64,000 nt of DNA from Aphrophora alni (GCA_963513935.1 OY740773.1:97883291-97947290), one strand, 5' to 3'; counted from the stretch's first letter, positions 34,520 to 46,647 are shown. A program made the numbers and translations. The notes: generated by a model from the sequence alone, not told the origin.

Positions 34520-34644
34520 TGATTTATCTTGTTCTTGAATTTATCTTTTGGATTTTCCAAAATTTTACAAAGATTATTCTCGGCTGACATTGCTACATTT
34601 AAATTTTCATATTTTCTTTGTGATTTTTTTTTTTTTTACAATAT

Positions 34645-35130
34645 TGGACATTGGAGTAGCAAATGTCCACAACAGTACTTGTCGTTTCCTTAATTTTCTT
34701 AAGAAAATACATAGTAAAAAGTGAAAATAACTCTAGACATTAATAAAAATTTACTTTGCAATAATTGTGTAACCTTGGTCGCCAGTAATTAAATTTATTG
34801 ACACAAAATAATCAATCAATAAAATCAAAAAAAAAATAAAATTATCAGAATGGATAACTGCATATTTAATAAACATGATAAAAGATAAAATAATTAAATT
34901 ATCTTTATATACTTTTACCTATTGTCTGTGAGAGATTATCCTCCTATATTCCTATAAAGAAGTTGTGTAGCATAAGTTTTTCTTTTTTTAAATATCTAAT
35001 AACAATATCAAATTATAATAATTGGCAGAAGAATGTTATTTTTACTAATTGCTTAATGTTGGAACTTTTTTTTTTAATTGAAGTTATTTTGTAATTTAAA
35101 AATCCTTTAATGTATATTCTTCGGCATGGT
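34645..35130. other. Intron sequence, unassigned
   Basis: Very AT-rich with homopolymer runs. A T-run at 35067-35076 and an AAG at 35082-35084 form an apparent acceptor. Using it would put an in-frame TAA at 35092, so it cannot serve an upstream coding exon. Confidence 0.4.
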
Positions 35131-35133
35131 AAG

Positions 35134-35296
35134 GATTGTCTCAAGTCTAAGGAAGAGAAATGGTTGTCAGCTCTCACAGAGGCAATAAGGATTCGAGACA
35201 ACAACTTGAATGTATTGCAGAATGACTTAAAGGCCAAAATTGAATTGATAAATGAACGTGATAAAGAAATATCTCACTTGAAAGATAATATATTAG
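35134..35296 (+). CDS. Coiled-coil protein gene, exon 2
   Basis: Encodes a charged helix containing KSKEEKWLSALTEAIRIRD, NNLNVLQNDL and NERDKEISHLKDN. It ends in TTAG before donor GTAAGC, leaving one base (phase 1). The left edge is uncertain: acceptors after AAG at 35133, 35145 or 35151 all keep phase 0. The open frame also extends back to 35095 with an ATG at 35110. Heptad-like spacing of Leu and Ile indicates coiled coil. I do not recognise the protein. Confidence 0.65.
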
Positions 35297-35599
35297 GTAA
35301 GCTATTCATTACTGTTTTTATAAATTAATATTTCAAATTTAGTGAATAGTAATTATTAGTAAAAATAGTGCTTTATATATATTAATAAAAATATCTGTAT
35401 GATGTTATTATTCCATTATTAAATACTTGTTAATTTGAGACCAACAGTGTCTCATTTGAATAAAATTGATCGAACCCTCAATTGAAAATTAACGCCTCCT
35501 ATTTTCATTCTTTTTTTTGTACAAAAATTGAGTACTCTTCTCCTAAGTACATTATGTTTTGGGTTAATGTCTGTGTTTTTCACTACACAACCACTCACA

Positions 35600-35935
35600 T
35601 GACCACCTTCTAGCTGGACACTCAATCTGCCGTCACCACCAATTTTCCAGAGACATGGAGACAGTCTACCTTACGTGACCCACTGTAACAACCACTTCTG
35701 TCCAGCCATTGCTTTCTCCACTTGCGGACTATAGTGTATACAAGCTTGGCAATCCCAAGGGATATCTACACCTTTTATCAGGTTGGATTTTCTTTCATAT
35801 TTTCTGTCAGATCTCTCTTATGAACTCTTGTTTTTATCCTACCCTAACGCTAATAGGGTGTTTTTTTATGTATTCTTTTCTTCCTTTGATTACAGGATTT
35901 TTTGCCTTTAAATAACAACAATAAAAATTAAATAA
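35600..35935 (+). repeat. 3'-end repeat module relic (LINE-like)
   Basis: One of the fuller copies: AAGCTTGGCAATCCCAAGGG, ATATCTACACC, TCAGATCTCTCTTATG, AACTCTTGTT, ACCCTAACGCTAATAGGGTG and CTTTAAATAACAACAATAAA. It lies inside intron 2 of the coiled-coil gene. Confidence 0.6.
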
Positions 35936-36599
35936 ACAAATTATTTTTTTAGATGTAACAATTACAAAAGAATTTGGTGAATTCAAATACAAGAGCCAAC
36001 AACTACAGATGTATGTATACACGCAGAACCGTATCACCCATTCACATAAAATGTGCCACCCTACAACAGTTTTATTCATTCTCTATACCACTTGATTAAC
36101 AAGATTTAAGGGATAAATTTGTCAATATAAAGAACATAGACAGAGCAAATATCTACTATTGTTCAATGGCCGACAAACTATTGGAAAACATTAAAAAATC
36201 CATTAAGTGAAACGTAATTCTATGCGCCAATAAAGACAAAAAGGTTATTTCTGCAGAATACACCAATAATGTACCTAAAATACTGAAAGGAAATCGGATT
36301 TGAAAATCTCGAAAGGTACAAAATTCTACGAGTTAAATCACACAGCGTGTTTAGGCAGAGTAGGAAGAAAAATTGGGCTCAATACATTAGCACAATATAA
36401 ATAGGAGCACCCACACCTTCTCTGGTGCTCCTATTTTGCTCCTTTATTGAAACTTAAAGAGTGATATGGAACACAATAACAGAAAAGAATGTTTCACATC
36501 AGTTGCCAGTCACGAAACGTATTATGGCATCTGACTTTTTATTAGCAGTTACAATCGTATTGAATCGCCAGTAGGAGGACGAATGGACAGCTAAAAAAT

Positions 36600-37110
36600 A
36601 CTAAATAAATAATAAATAATAAACTAAAAGAAACAAAAGATACTGTCCAACCTTGGAGAACATCAATTCGTGCCAGTCGTCGTGAGGAAGTTGTGATTAC
36701 TCGTCTTCACAGCGGTTACTCCCATGATCACTCATGGAATTCTGTTAGATCAATGGAATATTCTGCAATGTCTATTCTTTTTTACAGTTCGGACTATAAA
36801 ACACCCTAATCGGCTGTATTTCTGAGAGGTGTTCATAAGACTTTTTTACTAACAAATTGGATTCAGGTGATATTGAAGGATTATGCTGTGATTCTTGATC
36901 AGATGTTGTCCTTCTTACGTCTCCTGAATGTTTTTAATGGCTTTAATATTTAGTAGTTACAGTACCCATTACAGCCCTGTAATATGTTACTTCACTGTAT
37001 TTTGTGTTGTTGGTTTTGGAAAATTTATATCATCTTACTTGGTTTTTGGTTAATTTGTTAGTTTTTAATTTGATTTCTCTCTATAAGAATCGTCATTAGC
37101 AATTGTGGAT
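36600..37110 (+). pseudogene. LINE C-terminal coding remnant with downstream 3' sequence
   Basis: Translation of 36625-36790 gives KDTVQPWRTSIRASRREEVV, then ITRLHSGYSHDHSW and SMEYSAMSIL. This resembles the TRLRxGHTRxTH-type segment near the end of LINE ORF2. The downstream 36880-37060 (DQMLSFLRLLNVFNG, then FCVVGF) matches 39330-39500 (DWVLSFLHRLKVFNN). It lies in intron 2 of the coiled-coil gene, in the gene's sense orientation. Confidence 0.6.
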
Positions 37111-37240
37111 AAAAAATACTTTGAAACAATACATTTTGTTTCAATATTTGATCTATATAATATTTAATAACAGTAATGTAATGGGTAAATGATGTATTTT
37201 ATATTTTAATACTTAAAACATGTTTTTTTATTGTTTTTAG

Positions 37241-37316
37241 AAATAACAAAATCATTGAATATAGAGCGTGTAAAAACAGAACATGAAAAATCAAATTATG
37301 AAGAAGAATTGATAAG
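37241..37316 (+). CDS. Coiled-coil protein gene, exon 3
   Basis: 76 nt between acceptor TTGTTTTTAG and donor GTAAGT. The first two bases complete the codon begun in exon 2 (G+AA gives Glu), and the last two (AG) start the codon finished in exon 4. Encodes EITKSLNIERVKTEHEKSNY then EEELI. Phase agreement at both ends supports the exon although it is too short to stand alone. Confidence 0.75.
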
Positions 37317-38951
37317 GTAAGTAGATATGTTTCTAGCTTTTACAAATGTGTATTTAAATAACAGAAAGAACTGTTTTAATTATCTACTCACATGTTATTA
37401 TTTTACTCAAAAGCTTTCTCTATTGAAAACACATTTTATGCTAATTACTCTCATTTCATCAACGTCTAATTGTGGTTGGGAATTTGTGTTATTATAGAAT
37501 TTGTCATTATTTTAGTTTATATCTACCGTACACTATTAAATAATAAATTTGAACTTGTTCAGATTCTTAAAGTAAAACACCCCTGACGTAATGTATCGTC
37601 AGGTTTTTAGATCTATAATTAATTAATAACTTACCTATCCTGTGAAATTATTTTCACCGATGGTTCTAAATTATTGAACAATCAGGTAGGTTGTGCGTGT
37701 TACTTATCAGGTCAATCCTGTACGTATGGGATACCTTCAGCTTCCAGTGTTTTTACTCCTGAACTTTGTCATGAACGGCCTAATAGAATATGCCTGGGTT
37801 CTTATCTTTCAATTAAATATCAGATCAGTGGTTCAGTATTTTATTTAAATCATATCTTTGGTATGAAACTTATGTCTATTTGCCTGATACTTTACTACTA
37901 TACTTTATTACAAGACTTTAATACAATAATTTAAATACAAAACTTTAATACACTAATAGGAATTTAATTAAACAATAAAACAAAACCATATTATTTATTC
38001 AAAGCCCAGAAGTATTCCAACTATTATTATATATTAAATGAAAGAAATTATAAATGTTTTTATTGGTGACTTTATGTATAGAAATGCTTGCTTACGGTTT
38101 GTTGCGTAGATTTCCTGGGCCATCTTCCACCACGGCTAGCAACACAGCCGTGTATCTTCCCAGCTCCAAAAAGACAAGAGAGACATCTAAATCCTGCTGA
38201 TTGCTTATATACTTTTGGTTGTCTTGGTAACCTAGTTGCGTTTGCAGGTCAAGCATTTCAACATTTTTTTACTTGTTTCACAATAGTTGGGTCATTCTGA
38301 GCTTTGTGAATATGATTTCTTCCTAATATAGCCTTAATATTATCCTAATATTAACTTATTCCTAACAACTTCTTACTATTTAAAATCTCACTACTGTTCC
38401 ATCTAGTTGCCATCAATAACTTGTCTGTTCCGACTCCAGAAGTGTTCTTCATGCTATCCAGGATAAGTATTCTAGGAATCCATATAGGCTTCAGCTACAT
38501 ATTGCTGGGTAATTGGACATGGGAGAATAATTGGAAATACAAAAGAAAACAAAGGCGCAAAGGATGCTAAGCGTCAGTCTCCAGTCAGTTGAAACTTGTT
38601 ATGGCATCTGATATTTTACCAGCAGTTAAAATCATATTGCTTTGTCAGTGGGTGGAAGAATGGACAGTTGTAATAAAAAATACTGCCCAACCCTGGAAAA
38701 CATCAATTCATGTCAGTTGTCGAGAGGATGTTAGGAATTTCTGATGAAACAAGGGAATCCTCTGTAATGTCCATATAAAACACATCCTAATCAACAGTAT
38801 ATTATATCATCATGGTTTTTGGCTTAATGTGTTAGTTTTTATTTTATTTTCATTTCTGTTTATTTTTTATTAATTTTCTAAAGTATTGGTGACCGCATTG
38901 GTTTTTTTCCTATAATCAAAAAAGTTGATAGAAAAAATTGTTATATTACAG
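37317..38951. repeat. Intron 3 with LINE remnants
   Basis: 38560-38800 repeats the 36480-36790 block: CAGTTGAAACTTGTTATGGC, ATACTGCCCAACCCTGGAAA and ACATCAATTCATG. The open frames at 37674-37934 and 38088-38300 are not recognisable as proteins. The text GTTTGTTGCGTAGATTTCC, then CGGCTAGCAACACAGCCGTG at 38098-38153 is unusually GC-rich for this intron. Confidence 0.5.
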
Positions 38952-39117
38952 GGAAAAACAGAAAATGTATACAGAAATGCAGATGGCAATAGAGGAAGAA
39001 AAAACTTTGTCAGCAATGAAACTTGAAGATTTGAAGACTCACCATGCTTTCACAATTATGGAGCTGGCTAGAGGAATGAAAAGAGAATTAGAAGAATTGG
39101 AATTACAGCTTGAGAAT
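38952..39117 (+). CDS. Coiled-coil protein gene, exon 4
   Basis: 166 nt from acceptor TTATATTACAG to donor GTAATT. Encodes REKQKMYTEMQMAIEEEKTL, SAMKLEDLKTHHAFTIMELA and RGMKRELEELELQLEN: strongly helical, with heptad-like Leu and Met. It joins exon 3 as AG+G (Arg) and ends on a complete codon, matching the phase-0 start of exon 5. The donor is weaker than the others (AAT|GTAATT). Confidence 0.75.
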
Positions 39118-39239
39118 GTAATTTTTTGTGCCCAGATTTATATTGGTATTTATGTTTATGTTACACTAACAGACCAACTTGCTTTTTGATAAGGTAATTT
39201 ACTCTCAGAAGCTCACTTTAGTGAGTACTTTTCTTTTTA

Positions 39240-42200
39240 ATTATACGGGGAAGATGACCGAGAGGTAATGAACTGATACATTATAAACATCATTTTTGTC
39301 CTCCCAAATTCGAATCAAGTGATGTTAGAGATTCTTGATTGGGTGTTGTCCTTTTTGCATCGCCTGAAAGTTTTCAATAATATTGAAATACACTACAGCA
39401 TTGTAACATTTACTGTACTTTATACTGTTATCTGAATTATGTGTTGGTTATACAAAATTTATATCATCTTACTAGATTTTTGGAATATTTTGATAGTTTA
39501 TTGTCTTAATTTTGCTTGTATTTATATTTGTTGTTCTTTTTTCTAAGGTGTTATACCTGCTCATGTAGTACGCTATGGTATATATCAATTAATCCCAAAA
39601 CCTTCTTTTACTGTTCTTAACATTCCTTTGCGAGATATTGCTTCAACTTTCCTAATTTATCTTAACTTCTTCACTCACTATTTTAAATACTAATTTCTCA
39701 ATGATGCTCCAATTAGCTACTGAGCCAATAGGGTTATCATGTTCTCCAGTTTCTCCTTTAGAATTCTACACATTTCTTAGCTGGATATTCACTTTATTCT
39801 CGTAGTCGTGGGTTGGATCCATTTCTTTCATCTTTTCTATTAGGTCTTTCTTGGCCATTTCTCTCGTTATTTTCCGACCCTGACACTATTAGAGTATTAG
39901 AGGTCTAGGGGTCTTTATACTCTTTTCTTCCTTTCTTTGCAAGGCGATGATGACCGAGTCCTAAACCCTCTGAGTCCAAGGTTTTTTATGGTTAGGAGCA
40001 ATTTCTTGGCACGGGTTAAAAAAAGTCATTCTATTTATTTGTTGTGATTTTGTAGGTGAGAGAAAAATTAATTTTAATAGTCATAAAATACCTTCTATTA
40101 CATGGAGAATATCGTATAAAATACGTCATAAAATATCGTATACATGGTTTCTTCAATACTAATTCATCAATTATGCTACAATTAGACACTGAGCTTAACT
40201 TTGGTGTTATTTGTTCTCCAGTTACTCCTCTATAATTCTACGCACTTCTTTACTGTGCGTTCCCCATAAAACTTATAAGATTACCGTAAGATAGCTTCTT
40301 CACTATCTCCAATAATAATTCCTCAATTATGCTCCAATTATCTACAGAGCTTACCATCAGTGTTATCATGTTCCCCTGCTTAGAGTTCTAGAGATTAGGA
40401 GTATTTATTTTTCACTCTTATCTTTTTTTTTTTTTATAACTTAGTGATGAATGAGATATTTTGCTTTTAACCCTTTAAGTTCTGAGTTTTTTGGGTAGAG
40501 ACTCTTGGTCCGGGTTAAAAAATAATAAAAACAAACAATATCACTAAATTTATTTGCTATCATGTTGTAGTTGAGGAAAAAATAGTTTAAATAAAAAGGT
40601 TACATAATAGTTTTAAATTAACCCTTTTTAAATAAAAATTTAGTTTTGTATGTATTTACCATTGGTGTACATCTCCTACTACTTTGCATTATGAACTATT
40701 CTGCATCACTATTGTCAACAAAATTATTAAGCAAATCACTGGAATTATTTGTTTTTAGTAACTGTATTATTTTATTTCTTTTATATGCCGAATCTGCATT
40801 GTAACACCATTTCATGGTTACAATTAACTGTTGACAAATACAAAATAGGAGACAAGAATGAATATAAATGTGGTTCTGTGTAACAACTTACAATAGAGTA
40901 AAACTAATAACATTACAAGAATGTATGATGTTTTCCAAATATTTCCGAATAAATCAATTGCCTTCTTTATGATATTCTAGTATCTTAAAGTTGGAACCGA
41001 ATTCAAACATGCACTAGCGCTCACACATACACAACATTTGGACTAAAAAGATTAAACAAAATCAACTGTGTTTGTCATGCAACACATGAGATTATTGTAT
41101 ACCTGGTTTCTTCACTATTTCCAATACCAATTTTTCAATTATTCTCCAATTATCTACTAATCTTAAGCTTAACATCGGTGTGTTATCATGATCCCCAGTT
41201 CCTCCTCTATAATTCTACGCACTTCTTACCTGGAACTACACCTTTTTTTATGTAGTCTTGGGTTATATCCTTCTATCATCTATCCTATCAAGTTCTCTCT
41301 TGACAAACTGTTACAGGTTGTTCTCTATTACTTCAAAATCTGTGAACTGTCTCTTTGGCCTTGGCATTGGTTTTTGGCTTAGTTTGTTTTTTGTCATTTT
41401 TAGTTTATTATTCTTAATTTTTTTAAGCTGTTGATGACTGTAATGGTTTTACGCATATAACTGGCAAACTCTTGTTCTAAAACATCATTATTATAATGTT
41501 CTCTAGTTCCTCAGGAATTCTACGCACTTCTTTTCTCCGCATTCCTCATCCAACTCTTGAGATTGTCGTGTGTCTAGTTTCTTTACAAGTTAATGGCGGA
41601 CACAGCACACTTATTACCTAATAATGGCCCATTACTTATTATTGCTGTTCAACCATTTTACATTTCATTAGCATAAATTTGCATGCCATTACCATATGTA
41701 TTTCTATGTTACCAATGACATCAGTTGTATAACATTCTCCATGAATTCATAAGTCATATGGCATCATCACGTAAACGTAATCAAATTCCCTTCCATCCAA
41801 AAAAAAAAACACACTTTTCTACCAATCTCTAATAATTATCTGTGTGTATTTCATTGTATATAAATGTTCAACTTCGGCTTCTCTATACTTCTGCCTGTAC
41901 TTTGTCCTTATGCCCTTGAGTAATCTGTATATCTCTAGCATTAGATTCTCTCTACTCTCAGACATCTTACGAAATGGTATTTGCTCCAAGTATCAAACCT
42001 TTTAAAAATATACTCAAAAATCTGTTACAATTCAGTCAAAACCAAATCGGTATCTCCCATCTTCCTTCCAGTTTATTGTCCTTATCTATTACAACGAATC
42101 CATGTTTGTCTTCCACTCAGTTGTAGAAATGTTCTTAAAATCACTAAACACCATATTAGTGTCCTCATAATCATTATAAATAAATGTGCCGTAGATTGAA

Positions 42201-43800
42201 ATTGTCCTGCTCGAAAAGCACCATAAGGTTGACATTATCACGGACCAACTGTTTTGGTATTCTGCTATATGTCTGTCCCAAATAGAACGAATCTATATTA
42301 TTATGACGTCCTATGGTGAAAACAAATACATATATTTTCGTGTTTCTATCAAACTATGTCGACAAAAAATATTATGGAATTCGGCTCTGTTTCACTAGGA
42401 TGGATGACAGTTTTGTTGTAGATTCTTGTGAAATACCGGAGTTCATTTATATTTCCCAGTATGCTTTCCAAAACTTGTATTTTGGGCTGATAGAGAGATT
42501 TGGAAAATACATAGAGTTTGGGAAATTTCAGTCCATTTGGATTGAAAAGCAGATTAAATAAGCAGATTAGCTTTGCCGTTATTTGACAGAACTCACACTA
42601 TAAGAACAAACTGTGTTTGGCAACAAAAAGCTGTGACATCTCGTTTATTGTTACTTGTTTGTTTGGGTTCTTTACTACCAATTACTCAATAACACTCAAA
42701 TTATCTATTGAGCTTAAAATCAGTGGTGTCATGTACTCCAGTTCCTCCCCAGTTCTAGGCACTTATTTCCTGTACGTTTCCCATACAAATCATAAGAACA
42801 TTGTGTGTGTGGCTTCTTCTTCATTAGTTTCATAGAAACTATAGTTCTGTTTTGTTATTAATTTTTCTTCTCCCTCTAAGAGGACACTTTTGGTTTATAA
42901 GCGAGAAACCAATGCAGTTTTCTTTCATCATTCTCGGTATGGAAAATTCATTGAAAATTAATCACATGCTTTGAATAAAGAGTGATTTTGTTTGTCAGAG
43001 CACTGTTGAGCATGATAAAAAGCTTTGGAGCAGGTCTCTATCTCCTTACCTCCAAATTTTGCTTATTTATCCAAACACAAATAGATTCATCAGATAATGT
43101 CAAAAACTATCATTTTTTCACTATCTGTGTTGACTTTTTTTGTACATACAGGCTATAAAAGAATTTACCAGCACATCGTGTAGATAAGACTTTAAAAATA
43201 GTTTACACCATAAGATCACTTTCGGTCATTTCAATAATCCAAAACTCTGAGATCCAAAATATCCTTCGTAGTTCTACTGGTTGGGCATTAGTCCAGACAC
43301 TGAAATGGGAGGAAGATTCTATATACTGCAACTAGGTATACCATATGTACCACCTTTATGGATGATAGTTTATGTGTTGTGAGTGTTAGACTGAAAACCA
43401 CGTTAGACGGCAACCTCTCTTAATCGGTGCATTAAGTCTGCACCTCCTCTGTGGGAAGAGGACACTTAAATGGCTATGGGCGTGGCATTACCGAGGTTTC
43501 TATCCTTTGTCTCTTTTATTAGGTATCTCTTTTTAAAAATAATTGTAAGAAATATCAGGTATAAAATTTTGGGGAAGACTATATTTTTTTCATAAATTTG
43601 CGATAGGTAACTTGAAGATGTATGAGCAAATATTTATATATTCCAAATAAACCACTTACTTCTTTGATGGATATTTAATATGAAAATGTCTGTTACATTT
43701 AAATTGAAACATAAATATCTATAGTTTTTTCACGGCGATATTTTTTTCTGTTATAAAAGAAATATCCATTCCTTTACAAAAATGCTTTATAATTTTGATG
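39240..43800. repeat. Intron 4: dense cluster of 3'-end repeat relics
   Basis: At least six partial copies in the gene's sense orientation. A module with TCTCCAATTATCTAC, GAGCTTA, TCATGTTCTCCAGTT, CCTCTATAATTCTACGCACT and TTC recurs at about 39690, 40160, 40310, 41110, 41490 and 42680. The GGGTTAGATCC / GATGATGACCGAG module appears at 39800-39990, 40430-40500 and 41255-41310. 39330-39545 matches the LINE 3' sequence at 36880-37060. No intact coding region was found. Confidence 0.55.
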
Positions 43801-43863
43801 AAATTTGATCTTTTACATTTCTTGTAATTCAACATTTAATGTAAAAATAAAAATAAGGAATTA

Positions 43864-44606
43864 CAGTAGAACCCCTCAAACTCGACATTCCGTCAAACTC
43901 GACAGGGCCAGTGACCAGGAGCGTGGGATTTCCAAGATCATTCACTGCATTGTTTTACGCCATGTGCGCCTGCCAGGTGCCGGGAGGTTGAGGCTTGTCA
44001 CTTTTGTTTATACAGCTGAGAGGGTTGCTCCTTTGTCTAGCCACTTTCTAATCTTATTGTATAGTAGAGGCCAAAGTTAAAGATAAAGGGTCCAGGTAGA
44101 CCGGGACAGCCCTAATCATGTTGTCAAAACATTCATATTGTTTTGAACCCAAGCGCCTAACCACCCGGATGCTACCAGTCATATGATTCATGTTTTGTAA
44201 TAAAGGTCTTAACCAGGTGAGAAAAATGACCCGACTCTTAATTATATATGATCAGCAGTTCAATTTATAGCATTTGTATTGGACCGTGTTACAGCATATT
44301 AGGATAGGTCTTTTTAGTTTACTGAGCCTATTGTACAAGGCCAATACTTTTTAAATCTCATTTGACCCATCGACAAATTTCATTTTAATGTGTGATTGAA
44401 CACACTATTTTTGTTGTTGTCAGGCAGGCACTTTTTTGCAACAAACGTGTAATCATTGATAATCAATAAATATACAGTTATTTAAAGTAATTTTGAGTAT
44501 TTGTTGCAAACCTAACCATTAAATACCAAAGTTCCCTAAAACTCGACAACCCCCAAACTCGACAACCTTAAAGTCCACATTGTGTCGAGTTTAAGGGGTT
44601 CTACTG
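43864..44606. mobile_element. 743-bp pogo/Tigger-like non-autonomous element
   Basis: The ends are inverted copies of about 24 bp with one mismatch: CAGTAGAACCCCT(C/T)AAACT then CGACA, each flanked by TA (43862-43863 and 44607-44608). Each end also holds extra internal AAACTCGACA motifs, likely transposase-binding repeats. CAGTAGAACCCCT-type ends and TA duplication fit the pogo/Tigger branch of Tc1/mariner. The interior has no transposase. It lies in intron 4 of the coiled-coil gene, 300 bp before the last exon. Confidence 0.85.
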
Positions 44607-44806
44607 TATATTAAACTAGCAGAGAACCTCTCCTTCGTACGGGGTTGACATATATTTGTATTGAGTGTTAATGGTGTTTTTAAGGCCATTGGGGCAGTGC
44701 CCTGATGGAATTTATAAATAAAAATAGGCCTATGTGTTAACCAGGGACCCTAAGAATGTCTATATACAATTTCAGCTCAATGGGTCCAGTAGTTTTTACG
44801 TGATTG

Positions 44807-44809
<3 letters not shown>

Positions 44810-44844
<35 letters not shown>
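44810..44844. repeat. (AC)n microsatellite
   Basis: About 17 AC units just upstream of the last exon of the coiled-coil gene. Confidence 0.95.
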
Positions 44845-44850
<6 letters not shown>

Positions 44851-44909
44851 CATTAGATTTTTATATAATAGTATAGATGTACATAATAATAACACTTTGT
44901 ATGTTATAG

Positions 44910-45827
44910 GAAAAGGCACAATCAATGGAAAAAATGACAGAATACAATAAAATTCAAAACGATTTGATTAAAAAGACAAAACAGTTGGATACTTCCAACA
45001 CAAAGCTAAAGAAAAACCAAGAAGAAATGATAAGTTTAAAGAATAAATGTGATCAATCAGTTTGTGAAAAGAAAAAGTTAATTGATAAGCTTAAACTTGT
45101 AATGGACAGAAATGAAAAACTAACAAAAGAGAATTTGGAGCTTAATGATAAAATCAAGTTAACAAGTAAAGACCTAAGCGACAAGTTGGAATTTATGATC
45201 ACTACATTGAATACAAATCAAGAAAAAGAAGTTTTACTGTTAGATACACTTCAAAAAATTTCAGATGAAAAATTAAGTAAAGAATCCGATCAATTGAACA
45301 AGAAAAACAACTTTAATTGTGTTGGTGTTCAAACTGACAACTTCGAAAGCAAAGATATTTCAGATTTAATGAGCCAGTTATCTATTGTTAAGTCCAGAGA
45401 AGAAATGTTAGAAGATCATTTGAAATGCTATGAAAATGAAATGAAAGATTTCAAGAAACAAAATGAAATATTGAAAGAAGTTATAAGAGACATGAAAAGA
45501 GATCGTGAACAGAAGATTAGACAAATTGAACAGGAAGAAGATGAATCTCGTGTGAAAAGATTGGAAGAAAGTGTAAAAGCACTCAAAGCTACTTCACTAC
45601 ATAATCATACCAATGATAATATTTGGATAGCTTTAGGTAAATTTAAGGAAGAGTTAAATTTACTTAAAGGAAGGGACTGGCATCGAGTTACAAAACACAA
45701 TTTAGCTCTTGGTGATGATCGAAAAATAGAAGAAAATTTGTTTCTAGGTGTCAAAGAACTAATTAAAAAACCTGCTTTACAAGAAACTAGACCTAATAAA
45801 TCTATTTTGAAAAAGAACAAAGTATGA
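44910..45827 (+). CDS. Coiled-coil protein gene, exon 5 (last)
   Basis: 305 codons from acceptor ATGTTATAG to TGA at 45825-45827. It opens EKAQSMEKMTEYNKIQNDLI and continues as long, Lys/Glu/Gln/Leu-rich coiled coil to about residue 220 of the exon. A break at about residues 126-138 reads NNFNCVGVQTDNFE. A less helical C-terminal part has IWIALGKFKEELNLLKGRDW, FLGVKELIKK and a basic tail RPNKSILKKNKV. With the upstream exons the protein is about 445 aa. It has no signal peptide or membrane segment. The composition suggests a cytoskeletal, centrosomal or Golgi coiled-coil protein, but I cannot assign a family. The NCVGVQTDN element (a GVQTD motif, seen in several centrosomal coiled-coil proteins) may help a search. 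Confidence 0.85.
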   Translation, partial: EKAQSMEKMTEYNKIQNDLIKKTKQLDTSNTKLKKNQEEMISLKNKCDQSVCEKKKLIDKLKLVMDRNEKLTKENLELNDKIKLTSKDLSDKLEFMITTLNTNQEKEVLLLDTLQKISDEKLSKESDQLNKKNNFNCVGVQTDNFESKDISDLMSQLSIVKSREEMLEDHLKCYENEMKDFKKQNEILKEVIRDMKRDREQKIRQIEQEEDESRVKRLEESVKALKATSLHNHTNDNIWIALGKFKEELNLLKGRDWHRVTKHNLALGDDRKIEENLFLGVKELIKKPALQETRPNKSILKKNKV

Positions 45828-46039
45828 GAATATAATATTAGTAATTAAGATAAACATAAATTATATTTGATCAATTTTGTTGTTATTTTGTTCTTTTAAG
45901 CAGTATTTTATCAAATGACAATATGTGTTTAATTTTATGTAATTTTAACATAAATAATTATTTTTGTAGAATTAAATGTTATTTGTTTAATAGAAAACTA
46001 GCTTCTGTGATCTCTTTCGTAAATATACCCTTGAGGGTT

Positions 46040-46325
46040 TGCAGGTATCTAATTTGAAACCACCCTCAGGGGGCTAAGTAGTAAGTACGAGCTTGGCAAT
46101 CCCATTGATGATCTACAGTCTTTTCCATGTAGCCTTGGGTTAGATCCTTTTATTTCATCTTCCCAATCAGGTCTCTCTTGACTAACTCCTGTTCTTTTTC
46201 AACCCTGGTGTTATTAAAGTATTCGGGGGTAGAAGGTCTTTATTTTAAATACTTTTCTTCCTTTGTTTATATATAATGGCCGAGAAGTTTTCACCTTTAA
46301 ACAACAAGAATAAAAAATAATAATA
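46040..46325 (+). repeat. 3'-end repeat module relic, near full length
   Basis: Best-preserved copy: GAGCTTGGCAATCCCATTGA, GATCTACAGTC, GCCTTGGGTTAGATCC, CAGGTCTCTCTTGACTAACT, CAACCCTGGTGTTATTAAAG, TATATATAATGGCCGAGAAG and CACCTTTAAACAAC, then an A/T-rich tail (AATAAAAAATAATAATAAA). The simple tail supports a retroposed 3' end. Confidence 0.65.
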
Positions 46326-46647
46326 AAGCGGGCCTCAAATTTAAGGGGGTCAAAATACGTACATATCTTCAGAGTTCTCTTTGAACATAGAGGTGAGTTC
46401 CAGTATGAAAGTACGCTTCCTCATATCCAGGTTACTATCGACTAGCCATACATGCACTCAAGGAAAATTATCGACTCAGTCCAACTGCATCAGTTATGGG
46501 TTCCGACTCTCATTAACACTGAACGTCATTAACTGCTGATGCAAAAAATGATCTTCCCACAAGTGCTGATTTGTAAAAATGAAAAACTCATTACATTTAG
46601 TACATAACCGCTATAATATAACTAAACAAAGCTAGAATATATAATTT

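Larger units (their letters stand above)
33860..34640 (-). pseudogene. Penelope-like element, GIY-YIG endonuclease remnant, interrupted
   Basis: Read on the minus strand from about 34640: KYENLNVAMSAENNLCKILE, QEQDKSGIYC, an interruption (34135-34507), then CINCEIRSKKYIGQTKQ, IRAKEHFAHFKY, and, after a frameshift near 34025, AMAKHCLEGKHYFK. After another shift comes LKNITKLNTIDAWETFY to about 33868. GIYC followed by YIG with an Arg about ten residues later is the GIY-YIG nuclease signature found at the C-terminus of Penelope-like elements. There the nuclease makes the nick used for target-primed reverse transcription. Several shifts and the insertion kill it. The reverse transcriptase part is absent. 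Confidence 0.8.

Noticed and set aside
44120..44180. tRNA-like or SINE-like text (GGTTAGGCGCTTGGGTTCAAAA on the minus strand)
   Set aside because: The spacing between A-box-like and B-box-like words is far too short for a tRNA, and no cloverleaf can be drawn.
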